Below, one piece after another: positions 1-6,396 of a stretch of 8,269 bases of DNA. The notes beneath the pieces were generated by a model. The model saw nothing but the letters and a program-made list of their open reading frames with translations. It made no database searches and was not told the DNA's origin. The position numbers and the translations under genes were made by a program. Where the stretch lies: the NCBI GenBank assembly GCA_964490635.1, contig CAZBCK010000045.1, positions 1 through 8,269 on the forward strand. The letters run 5' to 3'. The number at the start of each line of letters is the position of its first letter. Position 1 is the first letter of the stretch. This DNA is from JAYEHC01 sp964490635 (GTDB taxonomy: Bacteria; Patescibacteriota; Minisyncoccia; JAHIHE01; JAGLIN01).

Positions 1-52
1 ATTTAATAAATAACAAGATGGTTTCCAATATGAGGTGGACTAGCACATAGGG

Positions 53-80
53 TTGTTTTATTTAAAAATTGTGATAGAAT
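53..80 (+). promoter_or_regulatory. Candidate sigma-70-type promoter for the membrane protein gene
   Basis: TTGTTT at 53-58 and TAGAAT at 75-80 are separated by 16 bases. A TG at 72-73 gives an extended -10 element. The predicted transcript start near 87 leaves only about 8 bases before the GTG at 95. Bases 1-52 hold no gene I can support. The promoter is inferred from motifs only. Confidence 0.45.
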
Positions 81-94
81 AAAGAAAAGAAAAA

Positions 95-475
95 GTGAAG
101 AAAATATTTTTTAAAAACAGAAAGATGCTTTCAAAACTAATTATTCAAATCCTAACAAACGCAGTTGCGATCTATGTTGCGTCTGAAATAGTTTCGGGAT
201 TTACTTTGCAGGAAAACAGTTTTGCGACTTTGCTAACCGCCGGATTTATTTTCGGAATGATAAACTATTTTATCAAACCAATTCTGAAACTTGTTTCTGC
301 TCCGTTAATTCTTTTTACGCTCGGGCTCTTTACAATTGTGATAAACATTGCTATGCTTCTTTTGCTGGATCACTTTATGGCTAAACTGGAGATCAGTAAC
401 CTCTGGGTGGCGTTTTGGGCAATGATCGTAATCAGCGCGGTGAATATTTTCATCGGAACTTTTTCCAAGAAGTAG
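95..475 (+). CDS. Phage holin family (PF04020-type) four-helix membrane protein
   Basis: This is a 126-residue, almost wholly hydrophobic protein with four likely membrane helices (about residues 15-33, 44-60, 66-91 and 102-122). The middle segment has N57, K61-P62, P70, the TLG at 76-78 and N84. That pattern is typical of the Phage_holin_4_2 / mycobacterial holin superfamily IV group, whose members are mostly chromosomal proteins of unknown role rather than lysis genes. Nothing phage-like surrounds it, so I would not call it a working holin. The start is GTG at 95 behind a purine run rather than a clear ribosome-binding site. ATG at 125 (residue 11) is the alternative and would drop a basic leader. 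The stop is 73 bases before secG, so cotranscription with secG is possible. Family assignment is fairly sure; function is unknown. Confidence 0.75.
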   Translation: MKKIFFKNRKMLSKLIIQILTNAVAIYVASEIVSGFTLQENSFATLLTAGFIFGMINYFIKPILKLVSAPLILFTLGLFTIVINIAMLLLLDHFMAKLEISNLWVAFWAMIVISAVNIFIGTFSKK

Positions 476-504
476 TTAGTGTCAAGTAGTAAGTATTGAG
501 TCTG

Positions 505-545
505 CTACTTTATAACTTTCTACTTTATAACTTTCTACTTTTAAC
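505..545 (+). repeat. Short tandem repeat, 15-bp unit, about 2.7 copies
   Basis: The unit CTACTTTATAACTTT occurs at 505-519 and 520-534, followed by a partial third copy to about 545 that ends just before the secG start. An upstream AAGTAG at 484-489 can pair with the CTACTT of the first unit. The repeat occupies the whole leader where a ribosome-binding site would normally sit. It may simply be replication slippage. Confidence 0.7.
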
Positions 546-548
546 ATT

Positions 549-776
549 ATGGATAAAACACTTGGCACAATTCAAATAATAATTTCAGTACTGTTAATTA
601 TTTCAATCCTTCTTCAAAACAGAGGCGCGGGACTTAGCGAGACATTCGGCGGGGGCGGGGGCGGAGGAAATGTTTATCAAACAAAAAGGGGATTTGACAA
701 GTTTCTTCTCGCAGCGACAGTTGTTCTCGCAATATTGTTTTTAGGCACAGCGTTTTTTAGTTTTATGCAACAGTAA
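549..776 (+). CDS. secG: Preprotein translocase subunit SecG
   Basis: A 75-residue protein with the SecG layout: helix 1 (about residues 5-22), a short cytoplasmic loop and helix 2 (about residues 52-70). The loop carries the family signature LLQNRGAGLSETFG followed by a run of seven glycines (34-40). SecG is the non-essential third subunit of the SecYEG channel and helps SecA-driven export across the cytoplasmic membrane. The Gly run is encoded by a GC-rich patch (about 649-668) inside an AT-rich gene. The length is normal for a short bacterial SecG. The ATG has no Shine-Dalgarno sequence; a 15-bp tandem repeat precedes it. In Patescibacteria secG is often near a peptide-binding protein gene, as here, which supports the call. 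The other Sec genes are not in this window. Confidence 0.93.
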   Translation: MDKTLGTIQIIISVLLIISILLQNRGAGLSETFGGGGGGGNVYQTKRGFDKFLLAATVVLAILFLGTAFFSFMQQ

Positions 777-862
777 TCTCTTTTATGATAATGGCAATTG
801 ATGATTAAGTTATTTACTTTTGCGTGAAATTGATTATGACTGCTATTGAGATTTATGGTAAT

Positions 863-927
863 TTATTGCAATTGATTGTAACTAATTGTTATTTCAAAAA
901 ACAATTAGTTGCTACAAATTACAATAA
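863..927. repeat. Long imperfect palindrome in the secG to substrate-binding-protein gap
   Basis: Arms at 863-890 and 900-927 are reverse complements at 23 of 28 positions, including a perfect inner 11 bp (880-890 with 900-910). The loop is 9 bases. As RNA, the T879-G911 mismatch becomes a wobble pair. The stem is AT-rich and has no T-run after it, so it is a poor rho-independent terminator. It could be a small palindromic repeat or an RNA-processing structure. Nothing else in 777-1026 looks coding. Confidence 0.75.
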
Positions 928-1026
928 GCAGTTTAGCAATATAATTAAAACCAGATAATCAGATCTGTTTTAGTTATGAATTAAGAATTAAACGATTTTC
1001 TGAAAAAAGTAAAGAAAATTTTTCGC

Positions 1027-2676
1027 GTGTTGAGTAAGAGAGAACGCTGGATTATTTATATCTCGCTGTTTTTAATTATTGGGAGCAGTATTTATCTTGG
1101 CATTTCTCACTATTTTGAAAACACTAAAAAAATTCCCGCCTACGAGGGAGAGTATATAGAAGGAATGATTGGACAGCCAAGATTTATAAATCCAATATTA
1201 TGCCAGACAAGCGATATTGATTCAGACTTGTCAGCGCTTGTTTATTCCGGATTATTAAAACTAGATCATCAGGGAAAACTTGTTAACGATTTGACGGAAA
1301 GCTATGAGATAAGCGACGACAGACTGACTTATACATTTCATATTAAAAAAGATATTATTTGGCATGACTGGGAAAAACTGTCTGCTGATGATGTGATTTT
1401 TACAATAAAAACGATTCAGAACGACAATTTTTACAGTCCCCTTCGAGCAAGCTGGAAAGGAGTTAGAATTGAAAAAGTTGATGATTATACAGTTAGATTT
1501 ATTCTTAAAAACGCTTATTCCCCATTTTTGAATAACCTGACCGTAGGAATACTTCCCAAACATTTATGGGAATCATTTGAAGCAAATAATTTTCATCAAG
1601 CGGAGTGTAATTTAATGCCAAAAGGAACCGGCCCGTATAAAATTGAACAATTTGTTAAAAGTAAAGACGGAAAAATAAGTTCTATTGAACTTTTGGCAAA
1701 TGAAGATTATTATTCAAAACCTCCTTTTATCAAAAAATTCATCTTTAAATTTTTTAAGGACGAGAACGAAATGGTTTCGTCTTTTAATCGCAAAGAATTA
1801 AAAGGAATGAACTATCTTTCTCCTGAAAACAAAAAAATGATTATTGATTTGGAATCCACGAACATTTATCAACTCAACATTCCAAGATATTTTGCCATAT
1901 TTTTTAATCAAACAAGAAACAAAGCTCTTTCGGATAAAACGGTACGCCTTGCGCTTGCTTATGCCATAGACAAAAACAAGCTCATAGAAGATATCCTTTA
2001 TAACGAAGGCAATCCGGTGGAAACACCTATTCCGCCAAACATTCTAGGGTATAATCCCAACACAAAGATTTACGATTATGCGCCGGAACACGCCAAAAAT
2101 ATTCTTGAAGCGGATGGCTGGGTTGATTCTGACAATGACGGAATAAGAGAAAAAGATGATATTAAAATTGAGTTTACTTTGGTTTCAACTAATGGACCAG
2201 AGCTTTCAGAGACATCATTATTGCTTCAAGAGATGTGGAAAGAGATAGGAGCTGATGTAAAAATTAAAAATATTCAGGGAAGCGAACTTGAAGATAATTA
2301 TATAAAACCGCGTGAATATGATGCTATTTTGTTTGGAGAAATTTTGAACTATGATCCCGACCCATTCGCTTTTTGGCACTCTTCACAGAAAAAAGAGTAT
2401 GGATTAAACCTGGCTTTGTATGATAATACGGAAGTTGATAAATTATTGGAAGAAGCGCGACAGGAAACAGATCAAAATGCAAGAGAAGAGAAATATAAAA
2501 AATTTCAGGAAATCATAGTGGAAGATATTCCCGCCATTTTCCTATACAGTCCAAATTATCTATATATCCACAGCAAATCAGTACGTGGCGTTGAATTGGA
2601 TAATATTGTCATTCCATCAAATAGATTTAACGGGGTTGAGAATTGGTATGTGAAAACAAAAAGAGTTTGGAAATAG
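1027..2676 (+). CDS. Membrane-anchored peptide/oligopeptide ABC-type substrate-binding protein (SBP_bac_5)
   Basis: A 549-residue protein of the family-5 extracellular solute-binding type (DppA/OppA-like). One hydrophobic segment (about residues 9-28) anchors it. There is no lipobox cysteine after it, so it is probably held by an uncleaved signal anchor rather than a lipid. The mature part shows family landmarks: LVYSGLLKLD (71-80), the WHDW-x3-SADDV block (112-123), a VRLALAYAIDK block around 305-315, and YDPDPFAFW near 440. These proteins bind peptides outside the membrane and hand them to a DppBCDF-type importer. No permease or ATPase gene is in the window. The start is uncertain. The frame is open upstream to a stop at 982-984 and encodes a plausible basic stretch (KKVKKIFRV) just before the GTG, but without an ATG. 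No clear ribosome-binding site is visible. Confidence 0.88.
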   Translation: MLSKRERWIIYISLFLIIGSSIYLGISHYFENTKKIPAYEGEYIEGMIGQPRFINPILCQTSDIDSDLSALVYSGLLKLDHQGKLVNDLTESYEISDDRLTYTFHIKKDIIWHDWEKLSADDVIFTIKTIQNDNFYSPLRASWKGVRIEKVDDYTVRFILKNAYSPFLNNLTVGILPKHLWESFEANNFHQAECNLMPKGTGPYKIEQFVKSKDGKISSIELLANEDYYSKPPFIKKFIFKFFKDENEMVSSFNRKELKGMNYLSPENKKMIIDLESTNIYQLNIPRYFAIFFNQTRNKALSDKTVRLALAYAIDKNKLIEDILYNEGNPVETPIPPNILGYNPNTKIYDYAPEHAKNILEADGWVDSDNDGIREKDDIKIEFTLVSTNGPELSETSLLLQEMWKEIGADVKIKNIQGSELEDNYIKPREYDAILFGEILNYDPDPFAFWHSSQKKEYGLNLALYDNTEVDKLLEEARQETDQNAREEKYKKFQEIIVEDIPAIFLYSPNYLYIHSKSVRGVELDNIVIPSNRFNGVENWYVKTKRVWK

Positions 2677-2680
2677 ACAC

Positions 2681-2708
2681 TGTTATTCCCGCGCAGGCGG
2701 GAATCCAG
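2681..2708 (+). repeat. 28-bp palindromic repeat, copy A
   Basis: The core is ATTCCCGC, a 4-base centre, then GCGGGAAT, followed by CCAG, so it can fold as an 8-bp GC-rich hairpin. Two further copies, in the opposite orientation, lie at 2819-2846 and 7675-7702. Similar palindromes with GTCATTCC and GGAATCCAG ends are common dispersed repeats in many bacterial genomes. Confidence 0.85.
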
Positions 2709-2818
2709 ACGAAGTTTCATCAGATATTATTTCAAAATAAAAGTTTTACAAATAAATCAGCAGCGATGTTTTATATTTTAATCGTTACGATAATATTTTA
2801 AAACTAAAGATATTTCAC

Positions 2819-2846
2819 CTGGATTCCTGCCTCCGCAGGAATGACA
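2819..2846 (-). repeat. 28-bp palindromic repeat, copy B
   Basis: The core on the plus strand is ATTCCTGC, CTCC, GCAGGAAT, with CTGG before it and GACA after it. Relative to copies A and C, both arms carry a paired change (C to T in one, G to A in the other), so the stem is kept. It ends 2 bases before the ATG of the isomerase gene. Confidence 0.85.
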
Positions 2847-2848
2847 AG

Positions 2849-3613
2849 ATGGGTGAACACAATTCTAAATCCCAGTCTATGTCCTACAAAAAACTCATCA
2901 AAAACCAAACTCCTGATATTCGCCATCTTTTTGATATGAAAGAAGTTATTTTTGATCGGAAGTGGCTAAAGAAACAGAAAAATATTGAATTGTATTATAT
3001 GTATCGCGGGATGGGATTATCGGAAGAAGATAAAAAGAAAATAACAGACGCTCGTTTAAGATACGACATCACTATTATTCCGCCGCTAATGTTGGGCAAG
3101 GAATTCAATAAAACCGCCGGGCATTATCATTGCGAAGCGGCAGATGGAGTTTCTTATCCGGAGATTTACGAAGTTTTGTCCGGTAAGGCATATTATTTAA
3201 TGCAATATTCAATTGGAAATAATTCCGTTAAAGACGCCTATTTTGTTCACGCTGTCGCCGGCGACAAAGTGATCATCCCGCCAAATTATGGACATTTTAC
3301 GATCAATACCGGCGACAAAGATCTGGCAATGGCAAACTGGGTTTGTCTTGACTGTGTTTCTAACTATAGCGAAGTGAAAGAAAAACAGGGAGCGTGTTAT
3401 TATGCTATTAAAAAAAACGATAATATAAATTGGCTTTCAAATAAAAACTATCGGGAAGTCTCTAAGTTGAGAGAGTTAAACCCGACTAATTTTTCTGAGT
3501 TTGGATTGGAGAAAAATAAAACGATGTATGGATTGGTTGATAATTTGGAAAAACTGGATTTTTTGGTAAAGCCGGGGGAATATAAAAAATTGTGGGAGAG
3601 GATTTTGGGATAA
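2849..3613 (+). CDS. pgiA: Cupin-type (archaeal-class) glucose-6-phosphate isomerase
   Basis: A 254-residue protein with a central cupin barrel (about residues 75-185) matching the GPI family PF06560. It interconverts glucose-6-phosphate and fructose-6-phosphate in the cytoplasm using a bound metal. By analogy with the Pyrococcus enzyme, the metal ligands are H92 and H94 in GHYH, E105 in PEIYEVL, and H149 in PPNYGHFTINTGD. The gap between the His pair and the Glu is four residues longer than in the Pyrococcus protein as I recall it. There is also a roughly 60-residue C-terminal extension beyond the archaeal length of about 190, a feature I associate with CPR members. The start is doubtful. 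ATG 2849 directly abuts a palindromic repeat and ATG 2879 (residue 11) is equally possible; neither has a ribosome-binding site. The enzyme class is confident; preference for other sugar phosphates cannot be judged. Confidence 0.88.
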   Translation: MGEHNSKSQSMSYKKLIKNQTPDIRHLFDMKEVIFDRKWLKKQKNIELYYMYRGMGLSEEDKKKITDARLRYDITIIPPLMLGKEFNKTAGHYHCEAADGVSYPEIYEVLSGKAYYLMQYSIGNNSVKDAYFVHAVAGDKVIIPPNYGHFTINTGDKDLAMANWVCLDCVSNYSEVKEKQGACYYAIKKNDNINWLSNKNYREVSKLRELNPTNFSEFGLEKNKTMYGLVDNLEKLDFLVKPGEYKKLWERILG

Positions 3614-3688
3614 AAAAAGAAGGCGTTCAGGCTTATTTCTGATACTATTCCGCTATTTGTTCTACTGCCGCTTGTTCACAGTTTTCTC

Positions 3689-3944
3689 TTAGTTTTTTTC
3701 TATGTCCTCTGTATTCATTATACATGAAAAGAGTACGATAAAAAAACAGAGAATTGTTAGAGCAACTATTATTACTGTCCCATCTGGAGAGTAAAGCAAA
3801 ACGATAGCAAGTGTCCCAAGAAGAATTCCGTCTATGGACAAACTCGTTCTGAGGAGCTCTGCTCTTTTTGTCCTGATAGTAAAACAGCACAAGCAGAAAC
3901 GCACACAGCGACATTACTGCACAATCCACAAAATTTATACTCAT
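3689..3944 (-). pseudogene. Frameshifted small three-helix membrane protein
   Basis: From ATG 3944, behind a perfect AAGGAGGT, the frame encodes MSINFVDC, a hydrophobic helix (about residues 4-22) and YYQDKK. It then turns into a low-complexity Ser/Asn-rich, out-of-frame-looking tail ending at 3645. The adjacent frame, from the same place, encodes two further good membrane helices (IDGILLGTLAIVLLY and TVIIVALTILCFFIVLF) and stops at 3689 after NTEDIEKN. Removing one A from the A5 run at 3865-3869 joins the two halves into one 84-residue protein with three helices. The simplest readings are a recent single-base insertion or a sequencing error; programmed slippage is possible but unproven. I do not recognise the family. 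It runs convergent to the isomerase gene. Confidence 0.65.
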
Positions 3945-3951
3945 TGTTTTG

Positions 3952-3959
3952 ACCTCCTT
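3952..3959 (-). promoter_or_regulatory. Strong Shine-Dalgarno site for the frameshifted gene
   Basis: The minus strand reads AAGGAGGT, full complementarity to the 16S tail, followed by 7 bases and the ATG at 3944. This fixes the start and argues that the interrupted reading frame is a real gene rather than noise. Further upstream on the minus strand a TTGACA and a TATAAT are visible (about 3998-4020), but they are only 6 bases apart and do not form a normal promoter together. Confidence 0.85.
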
Positions 3960-4034
3960 TTTGCTGAGTATTTTATACTTGCTTAATTGGAGCATAGCTG
4001 ATTATAGATATTTGTCAATGGCAAATTAAAAATC

Positions 4035-4125
4035 GGAGTGGCAAACGAGCGAAGCGGAGTTTGGCTTTAAAAAACGCTTAGCACGCTTGCAGGTAGAACT
4101 CCGCTATCGCTTCGTTCTACACTCC
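4035..4125. repeat. 91-bp palindromic element, copy 1
   Basis: The ends are GGAGTG (4035-4040) and CACTCC (4120-4125). The two arms of about 30 bases are imperfect reverse complements. Each arm also folds on itself: CAAAC (4042-4046) with GTTTG (4059-4063), and GTAGAAC (4093-4099) with GTTCTAC (4114-4120). A second copy lies at 6134-6228; its right 37 bases differ from this one by a single missing T. It contains no open reading frame. Confidence 0.85.
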
Positions 4126-4170
4126 AATATTTCACAAATACTAATGTTTAAATGTTAGCATGTTAAATGT

Positions 4171-4176
4171 TAAAAT
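4171..4176 (+). promoter_or_regulatory. Candidate -10 box for tRNA-Leu
   Basis: TAAAAT ends 6 bases before the first base of the tRNA, so transcription could start at or next to the mature 5' end. No convincing -35 box is visible; TTAAAT at 4148-4153 has the right spacing (17) but is weak. Short direct repeats of ATGTTAAATGTTA type fill the spacer. Confidence 0.3.
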
Positions 4177-4182
4177 GACTTC

Positions 4183-4266
4183 GCCGAAGTGGTGAAATTG
4201 GTAAACACGCAGCGTTCAGAACGCTGTGGGAGCAATCCCTTGGAGGTTCAAGTCCTCTCTTCGGCA
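4183..4266 (+). tRNA. trnL: tRNA-Leu (anticodon CAG)
   Basis: The acceptor stem GCCGAAG (4183-4189) pairs fully with CTTCGGC (4259-4265), with A4266 as discriminator. The anticodon stem CAGCG / CGCTG encloses the loop TTCAGAA, giving anticodon CAG, which reads CUG. A long variable arm (GGGAGCAATCCC) marks a class II tRNA and fits leucine. The T arm is GGAGG-TTCAAGT-CCTCT with one G-U pair. The 3' CCA is not encoded (the sequence continues CAAA), so it would be added by a nucleotidyltransferase. The gene stands alone, with no other tRNA beside it. Confidence 0.96.
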
Positions 4267-4273
4267 CAAACCA

Positions 4274-4360
4274 GTAGGGGTTGACCTATGTGTCAATCCT
4301 GAATACAAGATAAAACAAATTCATCCCACATTCAGGGCAGACACACAGGTCTGCCCCTAC
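4274..4360. repeat. 87-bp palindromic element made of two sister hairpins
   Basis: Arms at 4274-4304 and 4330-4360 match at 25 of 31 positions as reverse complements. Each arm is also its own 8-bp hairpin with a 6-base loop: GGGTTGAC (4278-4285) with GTCAATCC (4292-4299), and GGGCAGAC (4335-4342) with GTCTGCCC (4349-4356). The sequence resembles the dispersed GTAGGGG...GACCTGTGTGTC repeats seen in several bacterial groups. It starts 8 bases after the tRNA and ends 44 bases before the RNase J gene. Confidence 0.85.
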
Positions 4361-4404
4361 AATTTCCACAATGACAAAATATTATAAACTTTTAACTTAA
4401 TCTT

Positions 4405-6102
4405 ATGATTCAAAAAAAATACAACAAAAAGAAAAAACAAAATAGATTGAGAATTATTCCTCTTGGCGGGCTGGAAGAAGTCGGACGAAATATGACGCTT
4501 TTTGAGTACGGCGACAACATTATTATTGTTGATATGGGACTGCAGTTTCCGGAAGAAGATATGCCGGGAATTGATTATATCATTCCGAATATCAGCTATC
4601 TGAAAGGGAAAGAAAAAAATATCAGAGGCGTTTTTATAACCCACGGACATCTTGACCATATTGGCGCCATCCCTCATTTAATGCCAAAACTCGGCAACCC
4701 GCCAATGTTCACCGCCGCTCTGACAGCCGGTCTCATCAAAAGAAGGCAGGATGATTATCCGGATAAAAAAGCTTTGAATATAAAAGTGGTAAACTTTGAA
4801 AGCAGAGTTAATTTGGGAGTTTTCCAAGTTGAATTTTTCCATGTCAACCATAATATTCCCGATGTGCTCGGAATGGCAATTCACACTCCAGAAGGATTGG
4901 TTATTCATACGGGCGATTTTAAATTTGATCACAGTCCAATAACAGATAAACCGGCTGACATTGGCAGAATAGCGCAACTCGGGGCACAAAATGTTCTCGC
5001 TTTAATGTCTGACAGCACCGATGCTGAAAATCCGGGATATTCAATAAGCGAACAGGAAATTCAAAAAACGCTTGATGTGATTTTTCTGAAAGCGCGGGGA
5101 AGGATTATCGTCGCGACTTTTTCATCGCTTGTCAGTAGAGTGCAACAAATTATCACACTTTCTGAAAAATACGGGAGAAAAGTCGCCATTGACGGATACA
5201 GTATGAAAACAACCGTTGAGATTGCGAATAAACTGGGCTATATAAAAATTAAAAGAGGAACAATAATCAGACCGGAGCAAATTAAAAATTATCCCGACAA
5301 TCAAGTTTCATTGATTTGCACTGGAGCGCAAGGAGAAGGAAGAGCGGTCTTGATGAGAATAGCAAACAAAGAACATCGCCATGTGCAAATTAAAAAAGGA
5401 GATACAGTTATATTCTCTTCCTCGGTAGTTCCCGGAAATGAAAGGACTGTGCAAAATTTAAAAGACCAGCTTTATCGGCAAGAAGCAAATGTCATTCATT
5501 ATAAAATGATGGATGTCCATGCTGGCGGACACGCGCAAGTTGAGGATTTGAAAATGATGATAAATTTAATTAAACCAAAATTCTTCATCCCAATTCACGG
5601 AAATTATTATATGCTTAAATTGCACACCAAAATCGCGCAGAGTGTCGGCATACCGGAAGCAAATACAATTATTGCCGGAAACGGAAGTGTGATAGAACTG
5701 ACTAGAAATTCAATTTCTCTGACCAGAGAAAAAATTCCTTCAAATTATGTGATGGTTGACGGGCTTGGCGTCGGCGATGTGGGAAATGTTGTTTTGCGCG
5801 ACCGCCAGCAAATGAGCGAGGACGGAATGTTTACAATTATTGTAATTATAGACAGCAAAACCGGAAAAATTATTGGCAACCCGGATATAATTTCTCGCGG
5901 ATTTGTTTATATGAAAGGATCAACCGAGCTTGTTAATGAAACGAAAAAGAAAGTTATTGAAATAGTAAATAAAAAAGCAGTTGCCGAACACGGCACAAAC
6001 TGGGCATATATCAAAGACAATATTCGCGATCAAATTGGGCAATTTTTATTCAACAAAACACAGAGAAGACCAATGGTTTTGCCGGTGGTAATTGAAATAT
6101 AG
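4405..6102 (+). CDS. rnj: Ribonuclease J (metallo-beta-lactamase / beta-CASP RNase)
   Basis: At 565 residues it has normal RNase J length and domain order: metallo-beta-lactamase core, inserted beta-CASP domain, then a C-terminal domain. The zinc-binding HGHLDH motif is at residues 80-85, with further expected ligands in the HVNHNIPD segment (146-153), D171 of HTGDFKFD and H398 of PIHGN. VVPGNE (341-346) and HAGGHA (372-377) match the phosphate-binding beta-CASP motifs; HAGGHA replaces the more usual HxSGHA. The enzyme acts in the cytoplasm as an endonuclease and 5'-to-3' exonuclease in mRNA decay and rRNA or tRNA maturation, replacing RNase E in many lineages. The ATG at 4405 starts a basic N-terminal leader (KKYNKKKKQNR). 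No Shine-Dalgarno is visible. The gene is isolated, with a palindromic element on each side and a tRNA upstream. Confidence 0.95.
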   Translation: MIQKKYNKKKKQNRLRIIPLGGLEEVGRNMTLFEYGDNIIIVDMGLQFPEEDMPGIDYIIPNISYLKGKEKNIRGVFITHGHLDHIGAIPHLMPKLGNPPMFTAALTAGLIKRRQDDYPDKKALNIKVVNFESRVNLGVFQVEFFHVNHNIPDVLGMAIHTPEGLVIHTGDFKFDHSPITDKPADIGRIAQLGAQNVLALMSDSTDAENPGYSISEQEIQKTLDVIFLKARGRIIVATFSSLVSRVQQIITLSEKYGRKVAIDGYSMKTTVEIANKLGYIKIKRGTIIRPEQIKNYPDNQVSLICTGAQGEGRAVLMRIANKEHRHVQIKKGDTVIFSSSVVPGNERTVQNLKDQLYRQEANVIHYKMMDVHAGGHAQVEDLKMMINLIKPKFFIPIHGNYYMLKLHTKIAQSVGIPEANTIIAGNGSVIELTRNSISLTREKIPSNYVMVDGLGVGDVGNVVLRDRQQMSEDGMFTIIVIIDSKTGKIIGNPDIISRGFVYMKGSTELVNETKKKVIEIVNKKAVAEHGTNWAYIKDNIRDQIGQFLFNKTQRRPMVLPVVIEI

Positions 6103-6133
6103 AATATTTTAATGTTTTAAGGATTACGCATTT

Positions 6134-6228
6134 GGAGTGTCAAACGAAATAGCAACAGAATTTGACCTTGAAATATCGTTTAATGTTTTTTTTCAGGTAG
6201 AACTCCGCTATCGCTCGTTCTACACTCC
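6134..6228. repeat. 95-bp palindromic element, copy 2
   Basis: Same design and orientation as the element at 4035-4125: GGAGTG (6134-6139) to CACTCC (6223-6228). The right arm is nearly identical to copy 1, with GTAGAAC (6197-6203) pairing with GTTCTAC (6217-6223). The left arm has diverged heavily but still folds, now as GTCAAA (6139-6144) with TTTGAC (6161-6166). The two copies bracket the tRNA-Leu and RNase J genes. Confidence 0.82.
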
Positions 6229-6319
6229 AAGATGCAATAAGGCTGAAACATACAAGTTCTAAAAACAACTTTCTGTTTCCAGTCAACTGTGGATAATTTT
6301 TTATTGACAGGACAAAATA

Positions 6320-6360
6320 AAAGGGAAATAAAAAATTAAATATTTCCCTTTCTTTTTTTT
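6320..6360 (+). terminator. Rho-independent terminator between RNase J and trpS
   Basis: A perfect 11-bp stem (6320-6330 with 6341-6351, AAAGGGAAATA type) closes a 10-base loop. A C and then eight Ts (6353-6360) follow. It lies 218 bases after the RNase J stop and 37 bases before trpS. It most simply ends rnj transcription and insulates the trpS promoter that begins 2 bases later. Confidence 0.85.
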
Positions 6361-6361
6361 A

Positions 6362-6390
6362 TTGATAAAATTTTCAGATAAAGCTATAAT
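6362..6390 (+). promoter_or_regulatory. Near-consensus promoter of trpS
   Basis: TTGATA (6362-6367) and a perfect TATAAT (6385-6390) are separated by exactly 17 bases. The expected start, 6-7 bases past the -10 box, is 6396-6397, which is the ATG of trpS itself. This implies a leaderless trpS mRNA. Confidence 0.8.
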
Positions 6391-6396
6391 ATAACT

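Larger units (their letters stand above)
2681..2846. mobile_element. Candidate 166-bp MITE-like unit bounded by inverted 28-bp repeats
   Basis: Copy A (2681-2708) and copy B (2819-2846) of the same 28-bp palindromic repeat face each other as inverted ends, matching at 24 of 28 positions. They enclose about 110 bases of AT-rich DNA with no open reading frame. The unit begins 4 bases after the stop of the binding-protein gene and ends 2 bases before the start of the isomerase gene. It may instead be two independent insertions of a REP-like repeat. No target duplication is obvious. Confidence 0.45.

Noticed and set aside
95..475. Holin-family gene as evidence for a prophage
   Set aside because: PF04020 proteins are common chromosomal proteins, and no other phage gene is present.
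1261..1563. 100-codon minus-strand frame inside the binding-protein gene
   Set aside because: It lies wholly within a well-supported gene and has no family signal.
3614..3640. T7 run on the minus strand after the frameshifted gene, as a terminator
   Set aside because: The preceding bases form only about three consecutive pairs, too weak to call.
4357..4989. Minus-strand frames opposite the RNase J N-terminus
   Set aside because: Shadows of the RNase J coding frame, with no start signals or domains.
6288..6296. Perfect DnaA-box 9-mer (TGTGGATAA) between RNase J and trpS
   Set aside because: A single box with no cluster, no DNA-unwinding element and no dnaA/dnaN gene; one match in 8 kb is within chance.
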